A stretch of DNA of 64,000 nt, taken from the NCBI GenBank assembly GCA_013200995.1, contig CP053688.1:4712001-4776000 (forward strand), read 5' to 3'. Positions within the stretch are counted from its first letter, which is position 1. Each line of letters begins with the position of its first letter. Shown here piece by piece: positions 54,668 to 63,535 of the stretch. Under the pieces are notes generated by a model. The model made no database searches. It had not been told where the DNA came from and worked only from the letters and a program-made list of their open reading frames with translations. The DNA is from Arthrobacter citreus. Lineage in GTDB: Bacteria > Bacillota > Bacilli > Bacillales > Bacillaceae_G. A program made the translations under genes and the position numbers.

Positions 54668-55708
54668 ATGAAACCAATTTTAAAAGAATCAATTCATAAA
54701 ACTACAATTGAGACCATTCAACAACTTATTGATACATATGGTGGGACATCATTAACTCATCTGGGATTACTTGGTGATAAAAAAGTATTTCTATCAGAAG
54801 ATCAAAAGTCTGCATTTATTTATCGTAAACAAAGTAACAAATTAGTTGTTTTATGCGATCCAATTGGAGAGGTTTCTTTTGAAAAGTTAATAGAGTTTGA
54901 AAATTATTGTAAAAGTATTAAATGTATTCCAAGCTTTTATCAAATAGATGAAAAATCAAAAATGTTATACGAAAAAGCCGGTTATCGGTTGTTAAAATTA
55001 GGTGAAGAAGCAATTGTTGAACTTGAACAGTTTGAAATTACAGGCAAAAAAGGAGCAAAACTAAGAACGAAAAGGAATAAATTTATTCGACAAGGCTATC
55101 AATTTGAAGTAAATATGCCTGGTCATTCGATTGAACTACTTCAAGAATTAAAAGAAGTTTCGGATGAATGGTTAAATGGTAGGGAAGAATTGTCTTTTTC
55201 AGTAGGATCATTCCATTTTGATTATGTTTCAAATTTTCCTGTAGGAATTTTAAGAAATATAAATGGTCATGTCATTGCTTTTACTACATTGCCAATACAA
55301 GGTGATAATATAACGATTGATTTAATGAGATATTTAAAAGAATTACCATATGGAACGATGGATATGCTTTTTGTTTCTATTATGTTTTGGGCTAAAGAAA
55401 ACGGTTTTAAAAGCTGCAGTCTTGGAATGGCTCCACTTGCGAATGTCGGATTAGATTCAAGTGCATCCTATATTGAAAAATTTGCAAAGATCATTTTTAA
55501 GTATGGTAACTCAATTTATAACTTTAAAGGATTATTGACGTTTAAAAGTAAATTTGCGAACAAATGGGAGTCAAAGTACTTAGCTTATAAGCCGTATACT
55601 TTAATGTCGGTCATTACATCTTTGTACCTTCTTGTCCACGGACAAAAAAACTTAAATTATATAACTAGATTAAAAAAACCAATCCTCAAAAAGGCGAACA
55701 TAAGTTAA
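54668..55708 (+). CDS. DUF2156 / MprF-type acyltransferase-domain protein
   Basis: A 346-residue soluble protein of the DUF2156 (LPG_synthase_C) fold. That is the catalytic half of MprF, which transfers Lys or Ala from tRNA to phosphatidylglycerol. Here the membrane flippase domain is absent. Marks are DPIGEVSFEKLIEFENYCK, IPSFYQIDEKSKMLYEKAGYRLLKLGEEAIVEL, KLRTKRNKFIRQGYQFEV and LMRYLKELPYGTMDMLFVSIMFWAKENGFKSCSLGMAPLANVG. A lysyl-PG role is uncertain without a membrane part. ATG at 54668 has AGGGGG upstream. Confidence 0.82.
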   Translation: MKPILKESIHKTTIETIQQLIDTYGGTSLTHLGLLGDKKVFLSEDQKSAFIYRKQSNKLVVLCDPIGEVSFEKLIEFENYCKSIKCIPSFYQIDEKSKMLYEKAGYRLLKLGEEAIVELEQFEITGKKGAKLRTKRNKFIRQGYQFEVNMPGHSIELLQELKEVSDEWLNGREELSFSVGSFHFDYVSNFPVGILRNINGHVIAFTTLPIQGDNITIDLMRYLKELPYGTMDMLFVSIMFWAKENGFKSCSLGMAPLANVGLDSSASYIEKFAKIIFKYGNSIYNFKGLLTFKSKFANKWESKYLAYKPYTLMSVITSLYLLVHGQKNLNYITRLKKPILKKANIS

Positions 55709-55733
55709 AAAACCTCTAAAATAGAGGTTTTTT
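55707..55733. terminator. Bidirectional terminator
   Basis: Stem AAAAACCTCT/AGAGGTTTTT between convergent DUF2156 and glycosyltransferase genes. Confidence 0.88.
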
Positions 55734-55744
55734 GTTTATCTAAT

Positions 55745-57067
55745 TTAAAATAAATTCTTTTGATGTGTAAAACGAGTAGTTTTATCCCATCCGATTGATT
55801 TTTTATTTATTTTTGCTTTAATATACAATACAAGACTTCTTACAAATAAATACGTAAATAGCTGCGCATAGGTAAAGTACATGATGAATGAACAGAAAAT
55901 ATTAATTGGACTTAACGTTTTTTCTGCAATTTGTGCACTGAACAATTGGGCCGTATAAACTAGATATGAAAGATACCAAATAAAGAGTAGTGGAATTGTA
56001 TAGTGTATTGAAAATAACCCAAGTACACCAAGTATAAACCAACTATAGGATATGACTAAAAATATCCAAAATACTACATAGACTAATAATTGGTGTAATG
56101 AGTGAATAAGTAATCGACCATTCCAATAGCCAGGTGTAGTAAAAACTCTCTCAAGAATATATAAATTTCCTTGTAACCATCTAGTTCTTTGTTTTATATA
56201 CACTTTAATTGTCTCAGGCTCCTGCTCCCATGTAACCGAATTTGGAACGATTGGAAGAAAGTATCCTGCTTGTGTGATCCTTAAAGTTAATTCAGCATCT
56301 TCCGCGATCGCATATGGGTCATATCCACCGAGTTCATTTATGACGGCTCTTTTAACTAACATATTTGTTCCGGTAAGAGAACCAGTTTTAAACAATTGCC
56401 ACCTACCAGATTGCATCAATAATTGAAAAACTTGAAATTCAATCGAGATCATTCTGGTTAACCAATTTGTTGATTCATTTATTGTTTTAACGTAACCGAC
56501 CGCTCCTGCTGAATTTTTTGTAACAAGAGCTGCTTCAACTAATTTTTTTAATGCAGTTGGTTCAGGTTGATTGTCTGCATCATAAACACAAAAGTATTCT
56601 CCTTTTGAGATGCCTAATCCATAATTTAGAACTCGTGATTTGCCTTTTGGTTCTCCGGAAGGAACTTTAATATGTTGAATATGACTATATGCATCAGCAA
56701 ATTCCTTTGCAATTTCACCTGTTTCGTCTTGCGAATTATCATCTAGTAAATAAATTGTCAGCAATCCAGGATATTTAATTTTTGCCATTGCTGCCAAAGT
56801 ATTTTTGATAACAACCCCTTCATTATGAGCGGGGATTAATATATCTACACTTGGATAATTAGTAATTGGTTCTTTAACCTGATATTCTTTATGCGATTTT
56901 GAACGGAAATAAAGACCAGCTACAGTTAAAAGGGAATAATATAATAATAGTGTGATAAATAAAAAAGTTGAAAAAAGTAAAATCACTTTAATGCCATAAA
57001 AGAAAGAAACAGCAATTATACCTATACATAGTAAAATGAAACTAAATATAACAAAAAAAACACGCAC
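55745..57067 (-). CDS. Membrane-bound family 2 glycosyltransferase
   Basis: A 440-residue processive-type GT2. Two N-terminal membrane segments (about 5-55) precede a catalytic domain. It carries the substrate motif DILIPAHNEG (75-84), DDN (109-111), DAD at 163-165, the ED at 256-257 as the catalytic base, and QRTRW at 293-297 (QxxRW). Membrane segments follow (about 315-420). It resembles YdaM, BcsA-like or PgaC/HasA-type enzymes that extend and export a polysaccharide; the sugar is unknown. GTG start with GAGGTGAAA upstream. It is transcribed after a degenerate GGDEF protein 15 bp upstream. Confidence 0.88.
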   Translation of the reverse strand: MRVFFVIFSFILLCIGIIAVSFFYGIKVILLFSTFLFITLLLYYSLLTVAGLYFRSKSHKEYQVKEPITNYPSVDILIPAHNEGVVIKNTLAAMAKIKYPGLLTIYLLDDNSQDETGEIAKEFADAYSHIQHIKVPSGEPKGKSRVLNYGLGISKGEYFCVYDADNQPEPTALKKLVEAALVTKNSAGAVGYVKTINESTNWLTRMISIEFQVFQLLMQSGRWQLFKTGSLTGTNMLVKRAVINELGGYDPYAIAEDAELTLRITQAGYFLPIVPNSVTWEQEPETIKVYIKQRTRWLQGNLYILERVFTTPGYWNGRLLIHSLHQLLVYVVFWIFLVISYSWFILGVLGLFSIHYTIPLLFIWYLSYLVYTAQLFSAQIAEKTLSPINIFCSFIMYFTYAQLFTYLFVRSLVLYIKAKINKKSIGWDKTTRFTHQKNLF

Positions 57068-57082
57068 TTCATTTCACCTCAA

Positions 57083-57814
57083 TTAAATCAAAGTTGTATT
57101 AATAATTAGTTGATTATTTATATTTGAGTCAATCTTTTTATTGAAATTTGCAAATAGTCTATTTAATACAATGTCGACACCATCTTTATTTGTATTTTGA
57201 ACAAGTATTTTAACCTCTCCAGTTTCAAACTGACCTACTAAATCAAATTGATTTCTGACAGAAATTAAAGCGGCATCCGACAAATCATAAAATATACTTT
57301 TTCTTATATTCTTTTTCAATTTAGCTAAATTAATCGTTATTAAATAACCATTTTCATTTCTACGTTTCATTGCATTCATAACAATTTCGGCACGATTTTC
57401 AAATTCTCTTTGTGACAACACTTTCGTATTTAAGATATATCCTTCAAGTTCCTTTAGCTTTTTTGATAAGGCAATATTTTCTTTAGCGATCTTTTTAAAA
57501 TGATAGCTAGAAATAAATAAAATAAATAAAGAAGTGATCGAGATAAAGTGAGCTATAATATGATCTCTTTGATCAATAGGTGTCCACGATTGTGATAATG
57601 CCAAATACATATAATAAAAAGAGGATAAAAGTGTGATTGCTACATAATAAGTAAATGAAAGTATTGTAGAAGTGAAAGTAAATACAACAGCGCTAATAAT
57701 AAAAGCTATTGTAAAAAAAATGGCATGTTGAAAACTTGGTGAAAAATTTAAATAAAGTAAGCAACAAATAACCTGTAAAATCCAAAAAAGAGCTAATTTA
57801 TAGTAATTCGACAT
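57083..57814 (-). CDS. Membrane protein with degenerate GGDEF-like domain
   Basis: A 243-residue protein with four to five N-terminal membrane segments (5-105), a helical linker (KENIALSKKLKELEGYILN), and a C-terminal GGDEF-like fold (135-235) that is catalytically degenerate. The GG(D/E)EF signature is replaced by ETGEV (197-201), in the context DLVGQFETGEVKILVQ. The inhibitory RxxD is not conserved: the aligned residues are NQFD, with an Arg one place earlier. It resembles B. subtilis YdaK, a c-di-GMP receptor paired with a YdaM-like glycosyltransferase. Here the GT2 gene follows, 15 bp on. No terminator between. Confidence 0.7.
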   Translation of the reverse strand: MSNYYKLALFWILQVICCLLYLNFSPSFQHAIFFTIAFIISAVVFTFTSTILSFTYYVAITLLSSFYYMYLALSQSWTPIDQRDHIIAHFISITSLFILFISSYHFKKIAKENIALSKKLKELEGYILNTKVLSQREFENRAEIVMNAMKRRNENGYLITINLAKLKKNIRKSIFYDLSDAALISVRNQFDLVGQFETGEVKILVQNTNKDGVDIVLNRLFANFNKKIDSNINNQLIINTTLI

Positions 57815-58134
57815 ATAATAACCCCGTTTTCCTATAGAAATGCCTTACTGACCTAATATTGATTTGCTACAACTCCTTCTTTCAACTCATAATAATTCTT
57901 GTTTATTATATTAGAAAAATTAAAAATTACATTGAAAGTCATTAAATATTCACAATGTTAAATATATCCAACGGTAATTTTGTATTAAGATTAATCTATA
58001 GAATATTTTTTCATCCCTTCTAATTGAGAGATACATCATAATAGGTCTGCCATTTCTATAAAGTGGACACGCTTTAAATGCATACGTATAATGAGAAACA
58101 ATGACTGTTCAATTATGAAGGTGAGGAATACAAA

Positions 58135-59127
58135 ATGGTAAAAGAGAATTCAGTAGAGTTTTTATTTAATTACATAGATGAATCGACAGAATGTTTAAAA
58201 GATAATTTAGACATATCCTATTTAGAGGCATTAATTGAAACTGGGGAAAATTTCTTTGAGTGTGAAGTGTTACAAGAAGAGATTAATGACTCACAAAAAG
58301 AAAAGCTTATGAAAACAATTAATGAATTTTCGTCAGTATCAAAGGATAATGAAAGCATTCGAAGAGCCTTTCAATTAGCAATTTTAAAAGGAATGAAACA
58401 AGGGGTGCAAACAAACCATGAAATGACTCCTGATGGCATTGCTTTTATTATGTCTTACTTAGTTGGAAAGCTGACTGAAGGAAAGCAAAATTTAACGATA
58501 TTAGATCCGGCAATTGGTACGGGAAATCTTTTATTAACAATTTTAAATTCTTTAAAGGATAAATTTACTGCTTCTGTTGGGATTGATGTGGATGACGTTT
58601 TAGTTAAGATTGCGTTTGTTATTGGCAATTTGTTAGGACACGAAGTTGAATTATTTAATCAAGATAGTTTGGCACCGTTATTTGTTGATCCAGTTGATCT
58701 TGTTGTTTGTGACTTGCCTGTTGTTTTTTATCCAAACACTGATCGTTCAAAAGATTTTGCTCTAAAATCAAAAGAAGGTATGTCATATGCTCATCATTTA
58801 TTTATTGAGCAAAGTATGAATTACTTAAAATCTGGTGGATTTTTCATTTCATTAGTTCCAAATCATCTATTTACGTCTGAACTATCAGCACAGTTACAGA
58901 GCTATATTAATGAAACAGGCGTTATTCAAGGATTGATACAGTTGCCAGTATCTGCCTTTAAAGATGAAAGACATCAAAAAAGTATATTAATAATCCGAAA
59001 AAATGCAGAAAATATGAAGAAGCCAAAACAGGCTTTATTAGTTGATTTCCCTAAGTTAACTAATATGAAGGCAATTGAAAATATCATGATTCAAATGAAT
59101 GAATGGTTTAAAGAAAATTTACAATAA
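58135..59127 (+). CDS. ytxK: YtxK, N6-methyltransferase-like protein
   Basis: A 330-residue class I SAM methyltransferase-fold protein. Motif I is ILDPAIGTGNLL (123-134); the N-terminal 90 residues are a helical extension. In place of the NPPY adenine-methylase signature it has DLPV at 193-196, as in its family from memory, so DNA methylation is doubtful. Length matches B. subtilis YtxK (329), and ackA is directly downstream (90 bp) as in B. subtilis. GAAGGTGAGG precedes ATG. The 57815-58134 gap upstream has no other feature. Confidence 0.88.
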   Translation: MVKENSVEFLFNYIDESTECLKDNLDISYLEALIETGENFFECEVLQEEINDSQKEKLMKTINEFSSVSKDNESIRRAFQLAILKGMKQGVQTNHEMTPDGIAFIMSYLVGKLTEGKQNLTILDPAIGTGNLLLTILNSLKDKFTASVGIDVDDVLVKIAFVIGNLLGHEVELFNQDSLAPLFVDPVDLVVCDLPVVFYPNTDRSKDFALKSKEGMSYAHHLFIEQSMNYLKSGGFFISLVPNHLFTSELSAQLQSYINETGVIQGLIQLPVSAFKDERHQKSILIIRKNAENMKKPKQALLVDFPKLTNMKAIENIMIQMNEWFKENLQ

Positions 59128-59217
59128 TTGAACTTTTAAACACGTAAACTAATTTGTGTTATAATAATTTTGATAATAAAAATATAACAGTTTCATGTTT
59201 AAAGGAGATGTAGAAGA

Positions 59218-60405
59218 ATGGCAAATATTCTTGCGATTAATGCAGGCTCATCGTCATTAAAGTTTCAGTTAATTGAAATGCCTAGTGAAAAAGTACTTAC
59301 AATTGGTTTAGTAGAGCGTATCGGTTTAAAGGATAGCGTATTTGTAATTACAGTAAATGGTGAAAAAATTAAAGAAGTTACTGATATCGCAGATCATTCT
59401 GTAGCAGTAAAAATGCTTCTTGAGAAGCTAACAGGTTTAGGCGTAATTTCTTCATATGATGAAATTAATGGTGTTGGACATCGTGTAGTTCATGGTGGAG
59501 AATTATTTACTGATTCTGTTTTAATTACTGAAGAAGTTGAGAAGCAAATTGACGAACTTTCTGATTTAGCTCCACTTCATAATCCAGCTAACTTAGTTGG
59601 TATTCGTGCGTTTAAAGAACTATTACCGAATGTTCCTGCAGTAGCAGTGTTTGATACTGCATTCCATCAAACAATGCCTGAAGAGTCTTATCTTTATAGC
59701 TTACCTTACGAGTACTATAAACAATTTGGTATTCGTAAATATGGATTCCACGGTACATCTCATAAGTATGTAACTGAGAGAGCGGCTGAAATGATTGGTA
59801 AACCTATTGAAGAGTTAAGATTCATTTCATGTCACCTAGGAAATGGTGCAAGTATTGCTGCAGTTGAGGGTGGAAAATCAATTGATACTTCAATGGGGTT
59901 CACGCCACTTGCAGGTGTTACAATGGGTACTCGTTCTGGTAACTTAGACCCTGCTTTAATTCCATTTATTATGGAAAAAACAGGCAAAACAGCTGAGGAA
60001 GTACTTGAAGTATTAAACAAACAAAGCGGTATGCTTGGAATCTCAGGATTCTCAAGTGATTTACGTGACATTGAAAGTGCTGCTGAAGAAGGCAACAAAC
60101 GTGCTAAAATCGCACAAAGTGTATTCGTAAACCGTATCCACAAATATTTAGGTTCATACGCTGCTCGTATGAAAGGTGTAGATGCGATTATTTTCACAGC
60201 AGGTATTGGTGAAAATGGTCCGGAAATTCGTCAAGCCGTTTTAGAAGGTCTTGAATTTATGGGAGTTTATTTTGACCCAAGTAAAAATAACTTTAGAGGA
60301 AAAGAAGCTTTCATTAGCTTTGATCACTCACCAGTTAAAGTTATCGTTATTCCTACAAATGAAGAAGTTATGATTGCAAGAGACGTAATGCGTGTTGGAA
60401 TGTAA
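59218..60405 (+). CDS. ackA: Acetate kinase
   Basis: A 395-residue enzyme interconverting acetyl phosphate plus ADP and acetate plus ATP. The ASKHA fold shows [18 protein letters not shown] at the N-terminus, [14 protein letters not shown], then [21 protein letters not shown] and [14 protein letters not shown]. It forms the overflow route that AcsA reverses in this window. RBS AAAGGAGATG precedes ATG. It follows ytxK; a TATAAT-like box near 59160 suggests its own promoter. No clear cre was found upstream, unlike B. subtilis ackA. Confidence 0.96.
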   Translation: MANILAINAGSSSLKFQLIEMPSEKVLTIGLVERIGLKDSVFVITVNGEKIKEVTDIADHSVAVKMLLEKLTGLGVISSYDEINGVGHRVVHGGELFTDSVLITEEVEKQIDELSDLAPLHNPANLVGIRAFKELLPNVPAVAVFDTAFHQTMPEESYLYSLPYEYYKQFGIRKYGFHGTSHKYVTERAAEMIGKPIEELRFISCHLGNGASIAAVEGGKSIDTSMGFTPLAGVTMGTRSGNLDPALIPFIMEKTGKTAEEVLEVLNKQSGMLGISGFSSDLRDIESAAEEGNKRAKIAQSVFVNRIHKYLGSYAARMKGVDAIIFTAGIGENGPEIRQAVLEGLEFMGVYFDPSKNNFRGKEAFISFDHSPVKVIVIPTNEEVMIARDVMRVGM

Positions 60406-60426
60406 TAATTCCAATTGAATGAATGA

Positions 60427-60499
60427 ACGTAGAGCATACAAAAATAGTTGACCTCATATTCTTTAAATGAGATCACATTTTTGCTCTACGTTTTTTTTA
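60427..60499 (+). terminator. Rho-independent terminator
   Basis: Outer stem ACGTAGAGCA/TGCTCTACGT with an inner CTCAT/ATGAG stem, then T8, after ackA. Confidence 0.85.
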
Positions 60500-60515
60500 T
60501 ATTCGAGGTGATAAT

Positions 60516-61361
60516 ATGGATCAGTTGACAGAATTTAAATTATGGATTGAACTGAACGATTTAATTGAAAAGAAACAACAACATCAAAATTTAAATAAAT
60601 TTGAGCAGATCTATCAAAAAGCTTCTAATCTTCTCCTTCAGAAAATTCCTCAAGACTATTCGAATGCCTTTAATGATTTTTTTTCAACAGCTTTTTTCCA
60701 CACACAGTCGTTATTACAAACATCAAAACATTTTCAAGAAAAGAAACTAGATATCCTAAATCGAGCTCAAATTTTGAAAAGTGATATTAAGACAATTAGT
60801 GATTTAAGAAAATTACCATTAAGACAACTAAATTTTTTAGCTGAGCAAGAAATATCGAAAGCATTAATCATTTCATGTGTTCAAGGTGGGATCAGCGGAA
60901 CTAGTTCAAAACTAGCCTTATTTGGCGACTTGCCGGCAATACTATTAATTAATCTGAAATCGGTACAAGAAATAGCGCTTTGTTATGGATATGATGTTAG
61001 TATTCCAAAGGAGATGGAGTGTAGCTTAAAAGTACTTCAAGGTGCAATTCTCCCGTCACCTCAGAGATATGTTATATGGAATCATTTAATGACAGATATT
61101 CAAAAGCATGAAGATGATGATGTATTTGCGACTTGGGAAAATGAATTTAAAGGAGAAGGTTTCTACTATACGCTCCTTTTACAAATGAGTAAGTTATTCG
61201 TCATACATTCATTGAGGAAAAAGCTATTTGGTGGTATTCCACTATTAGGGGTCACGGTAGGATCTAAATGGAATGAATCGTTTACCAAAAATGTATTAGA
61301 GTATACGAAACAATTTTATCAATATCGAATATTATCAAAAAGAATTGCTTTAGAAGAATAA
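60516..61361 (+). CDS. EcsC family protein
   Basis: A 281-residue protein with the EcsC-like fold: RKLPLRQLNFLAEQEISKALIISCVQGGISGTSSKLALFGDLPAILLINLKSVQEIALCYGYD (about 106-168) and GGIPLLGVTVGSKWNESFTKNVLEYTKQFYQYR near the end. The EcsC domain occurs next to the EcsAB ABC transporter in B. subtilis, but here it stands alone. Function is unknown. GAGGTGATAAT precedes ATG. It is followed by an AT-rich gap and then a GC-rich element. Confidence 0.85.
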   Translation: MDQLTEFKLWIELNDLIEKKQQHQNLNKFEQIYQKASNLLLQKIPQDYSNAFNDFFSTAFFHTQSLLQTSKHFQEKKLDILNRAQILKSDIKTISDLRKLPLRQLNFLAEQEISKALIISCVQGGISGTSSKLALFGDLPAILLINLKSVQEIALCYGYDVSIPKEMECSLKVLQGAILPSPQRYVIWNHLMTDIQKHEDDDVFATWENEFKGEGFYYTLLLQMSKLFVIHSLRKKLFGGIPLLGVTVGSKWNESFTKNVLEYTKQFYQYRILSKRIALEE

Positions 61362-61659
61362 AAAAAGTCATAGTCCATCGTTAAAATGTTATTAAACTAA
61401 CTATTTGATGGTAAAGTTCTTTTGAAGATATTATTTATTTGTTTTTTAGATAATTTGTTTGTGTAATACATCAAATTTTAGTAATGGCTCTTGTTAGAAT
61501 ATAAATTATTGAGATGCTAATTCTTTTAAGAAGCAATTCATTTATTTGTTTATAAATAAACGATTACCGATTATAACAAAGAATCCTAGTATTTAATTTC
61601 TATTTTTTTCTAATGATTAATAAGGTTTTATTAAATTTTTATTTATTTTAAAGAATTGA

Positions 61660-61805
61660 TTGAAATGGAAGGGTTCTCGACTCCTATGGGAAATGCGGGA
61701 AGGCTGAGACCCCGCAGGCTAGCGGAGGAGGCTCAGGTCTCGCCCCACGGAAAGCGAGAATCCTGTAGTGGAAATCAACCACGTACAACTTCCTTTACAT
61801 TGAAG
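61660..61805. repeat. GC-rich structured intergenic element
   Basis: About 145 bp of strongly GC-rich sequence in an AT-rich gap. Inverted pairs include GGGTTCTCG/CGAGAATCC, GAGACC/GGTCTC and an imperfect outer pair AATGGAAG/CTTCCTTTACATT, with TGAGACCCCGCAGGCTAGCG in the middle. I recognise it as a dispersed Bacillaceae intergenic repeat (TGAGACCCCGCAGG-type), often seen in Bacillus genomes. There is no plausible protein. The preceding 61362-61659 is AT-rich with nothing seen. Confidence 0.8.
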
Positions 61806-61845
61806 ATATTGTTGTTTGATTGACAAGTTCTTTTTTCAACACGTG

Positions 61846-61877
61846 AAAAAAGCCAACAAACTAGATGTTGGCTTTTT
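61846..61877 (-). terminator. Rho-independent terminator
   Basis: Stem AAGCCAAC/GTTGGCTT with T-run on the minus strand, overlapping the end of the gene at 61876-62199. Confidence 0.8.
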
Positions 61878-62199
61878 AACCATGTATTTTTGTATCATTC
61901 GACACTTGTTGGTTACTTCTAAACCAAATCCAAAGATCATTAATGATTGAAGCTAAATCTGCAATGTCAGAATTAAGTTTACAGCTCAAAACAAAATCAG
62001 ACTCATGATTTAATTTTTCTAGCTTATCATTAATTGAAAACTCTAAGCGCTTAATTAGATCAGGTATTTCACCACGGATATATTCCCATTCTGTAAGAAT
62101 CATTTGTTGTTGATCGAAAGAGTAATCTTCCCAATCTAACTTTAAGTTGGGTAGAAAAATACCTAATCGTTCATCATATGAAAAATAATCTTGTAACAT
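61876..62199 (-). CDS. Unrecognised small acidic protein
   Basis: A 107-residue protein: MLQDYFSYDERLGIFLP start, then LDWEDYSFDQQQMILTEWEYIRGEIPDLIKRLEFSIN and ESDFVLSCKLNSDIADLASIINDLWIWFR. The helical pattern and the IRGEIPDLIKRLE stretch look like a small Bacillus-specific family, unnamed to me. GAGGGGAGGAG lies upstream of ATG. No membrane segment. It is convergent to the EcsC gene, separated by the GC-rich element. 62200-62568 beyond its start holds no gene I can support. Confidence 0.65.
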   Translation of the reverse strand: MLQDYFSYDERLGIFLPNLKLDWEDYSFDQQQMILTEWEYIRGEIPDLIKRLEFSINDKLEKLNHESDFVLSCKLNSDIADLASIINDLWIWFRSNQQVSNDTKIHG

Positions 62200-62568
62200 T
62201 TTTTACTCCTCCCCTCGAGTATATTATACATTGAAAAAAATAAGTGAAACAAATTGAATTGTAAAATTTTATTATTTTGATTTCGCATTTAGTGAAAAGA
62301 GCAAAAAACTAAAAATAAAAATAATTAAAATAAAAGGAAAATAATTCAAAATAATAGAAATCATAGTTATCATTTAATAAAATAATCTTACTAAATTACA
62401 GTTTTTTTGTATAAGATAATGACAGGATTTTTAAGGACGACTTTGTGTTAAAGGTTTTACAAAAATTTAGAACAAAAAATTATGACCTTGCTTATACATA
62501 CAATTGATTGAGTTATCTAGATGATTTTCACCTATATAAAATTATTTAGATTTGAAAGGAAGAGTTTT

Positions 62569-63339
62569 ATGAGACATGCTGTTATAACGGCAGGAACGAA
62601 GGGGTTAGGGAAGAAAGTAACTGAATCATTTTTAAACGAAGGATATTCAGTCACTGTTACATACTTTTCGGATGAGCAGGCCGTCATACAACGTAAAGAA
62701 GAATGGAAGGACTATTTAGATAATATTCTTTTTATAAAAGGTGATATTTCCGATAAAGTATTTATTAAAGAGATTGTCTCAAAAACGATGGAGAAATTCG
62801 GTAGGGTTGATTGTTTAATTAATAATGCTGGACCTTATTTATTTAACCGTAAAAAACTGGCTGACTACACAGATGAAGAGTGGGAATACTTGTTGTATGG
62901 AAATTTGCACAGTGTGTTTTATCTTTTAAAGCAAATTATTCCAATAATGAGAAACCAAAAATATGGTCGAATTATTAACTATGGTTTTCAAGGTGCTAAT
63001 TCGGCATCGGGATGGATTTATCGATCTGCTTTCAGTGCAGCAAAAGTAGGGCTAGTTTCATTAACTAAAACTGTTGCTTATGAAGAAGCAGAAAACGGAA
63101 TTACATCTAATATGATCTGTCCAGGTGATATTTTTGGCGATATGAAAGAAGTAAATCGAGATGAAGCAAGTAGAGAAGGAAAAGGGCTAGCACCTGTAGG
63201 TAGGTCTGGTACCGGAGAAGACATTGCTAGAATGGTGCAGTTTTTATGTAAGGAAGAATCTGATTTTATAACAGGAGATATATTTGAGATTACAGGCGGT
63301 TTAGATGTAATTAACAAATATAGACATAATCCATTATGA
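62569..63339 (+). CDS. ytkK: YtkK-type short-chain dehydrogenase with altered active site
   Basis: A 256-residue SDR-fold protein. The cofactor motif TAGTKGLG (7-14) and INNAG (84-88) are intact, and Lys159 is kept. The catalytic Tyr, four residues before it, is Phe155 (AFSAAK), and the Ser position (about 142) is Gly in YGFQGA. It therefore cannot use the usual Ser-Tyr-Lys chemistry. It resembles B. subtilis YtkK, which lies near ald and ytkL. ATG at 62569 has GGAAGAG upstream; a longer in-frame start at 62521 is less likely. Confidence 0.85.
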   Translation: MRHAVITAGTKGLGKKVTESFLNEGYSVTVTYFSDEQAVIQRKEEWKDYLDNILFIKGDISDKVFIKEIVSKTMEKFGRVDCLINNAGPYLFNRKKLADYTDEEWEYLLYGNLHSVFYLLKQIIPIMRNQKYGRIINYGFQGANSASGWIYRSAFSAAKVGLVSLTKTVAYEEAENGITSNMICPGDIFGDMKEVNRDEASREGKGLAPVGRSGTGEDIARMVQFLCKEESDFITGDIFEITGGLDVINKYRHNPL

Positions 63340-63416
63340 TGAGTTTGATGGGACAATTCCATTATTTAAGCATAATTTATAATAAGAAAGATTCTGAATT
63401 AATATTTATTACACTA

Positions 63417-63431
63417 AATTAAGCGTTTTCA
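63417..63431 (+). promoter_or_regulatory. cre-like site upstream of ald
   Basis: AATTAAGCGTTTTCA matches the CcpA consensus at 13 of 15 positions, differing only at two in the left part, about 105 bp before the ald start. Motif evidence only. Confidence 0.5.
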
Positions 63432-63535
63432 TTTTCTGTCTTTATGTTTTGTGTTAATATAAAAATGTATTATTTATTTAATAAATAGAGCTCATCAAAG
63501 AGGCACGAATCAATTATATTTCAGGGGGAAATAAC

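Noticed and set aside
57815..58134. c-di-GMP riboswitch near the GGDEF-like gene
   Set aside because: No conserved riboswitch core was seen on either strand.
59128..59217. cre upstream of ackA
   Set aside because: Expected by analogy with B. subtilis, but no sequence near the consensus was found in the gap.
62272..62373. 33-codon hydrophobic ORF on the minus strand
   Set aside because: It has no Shine-Dalgarno sequence and is AT-rich low complexity.
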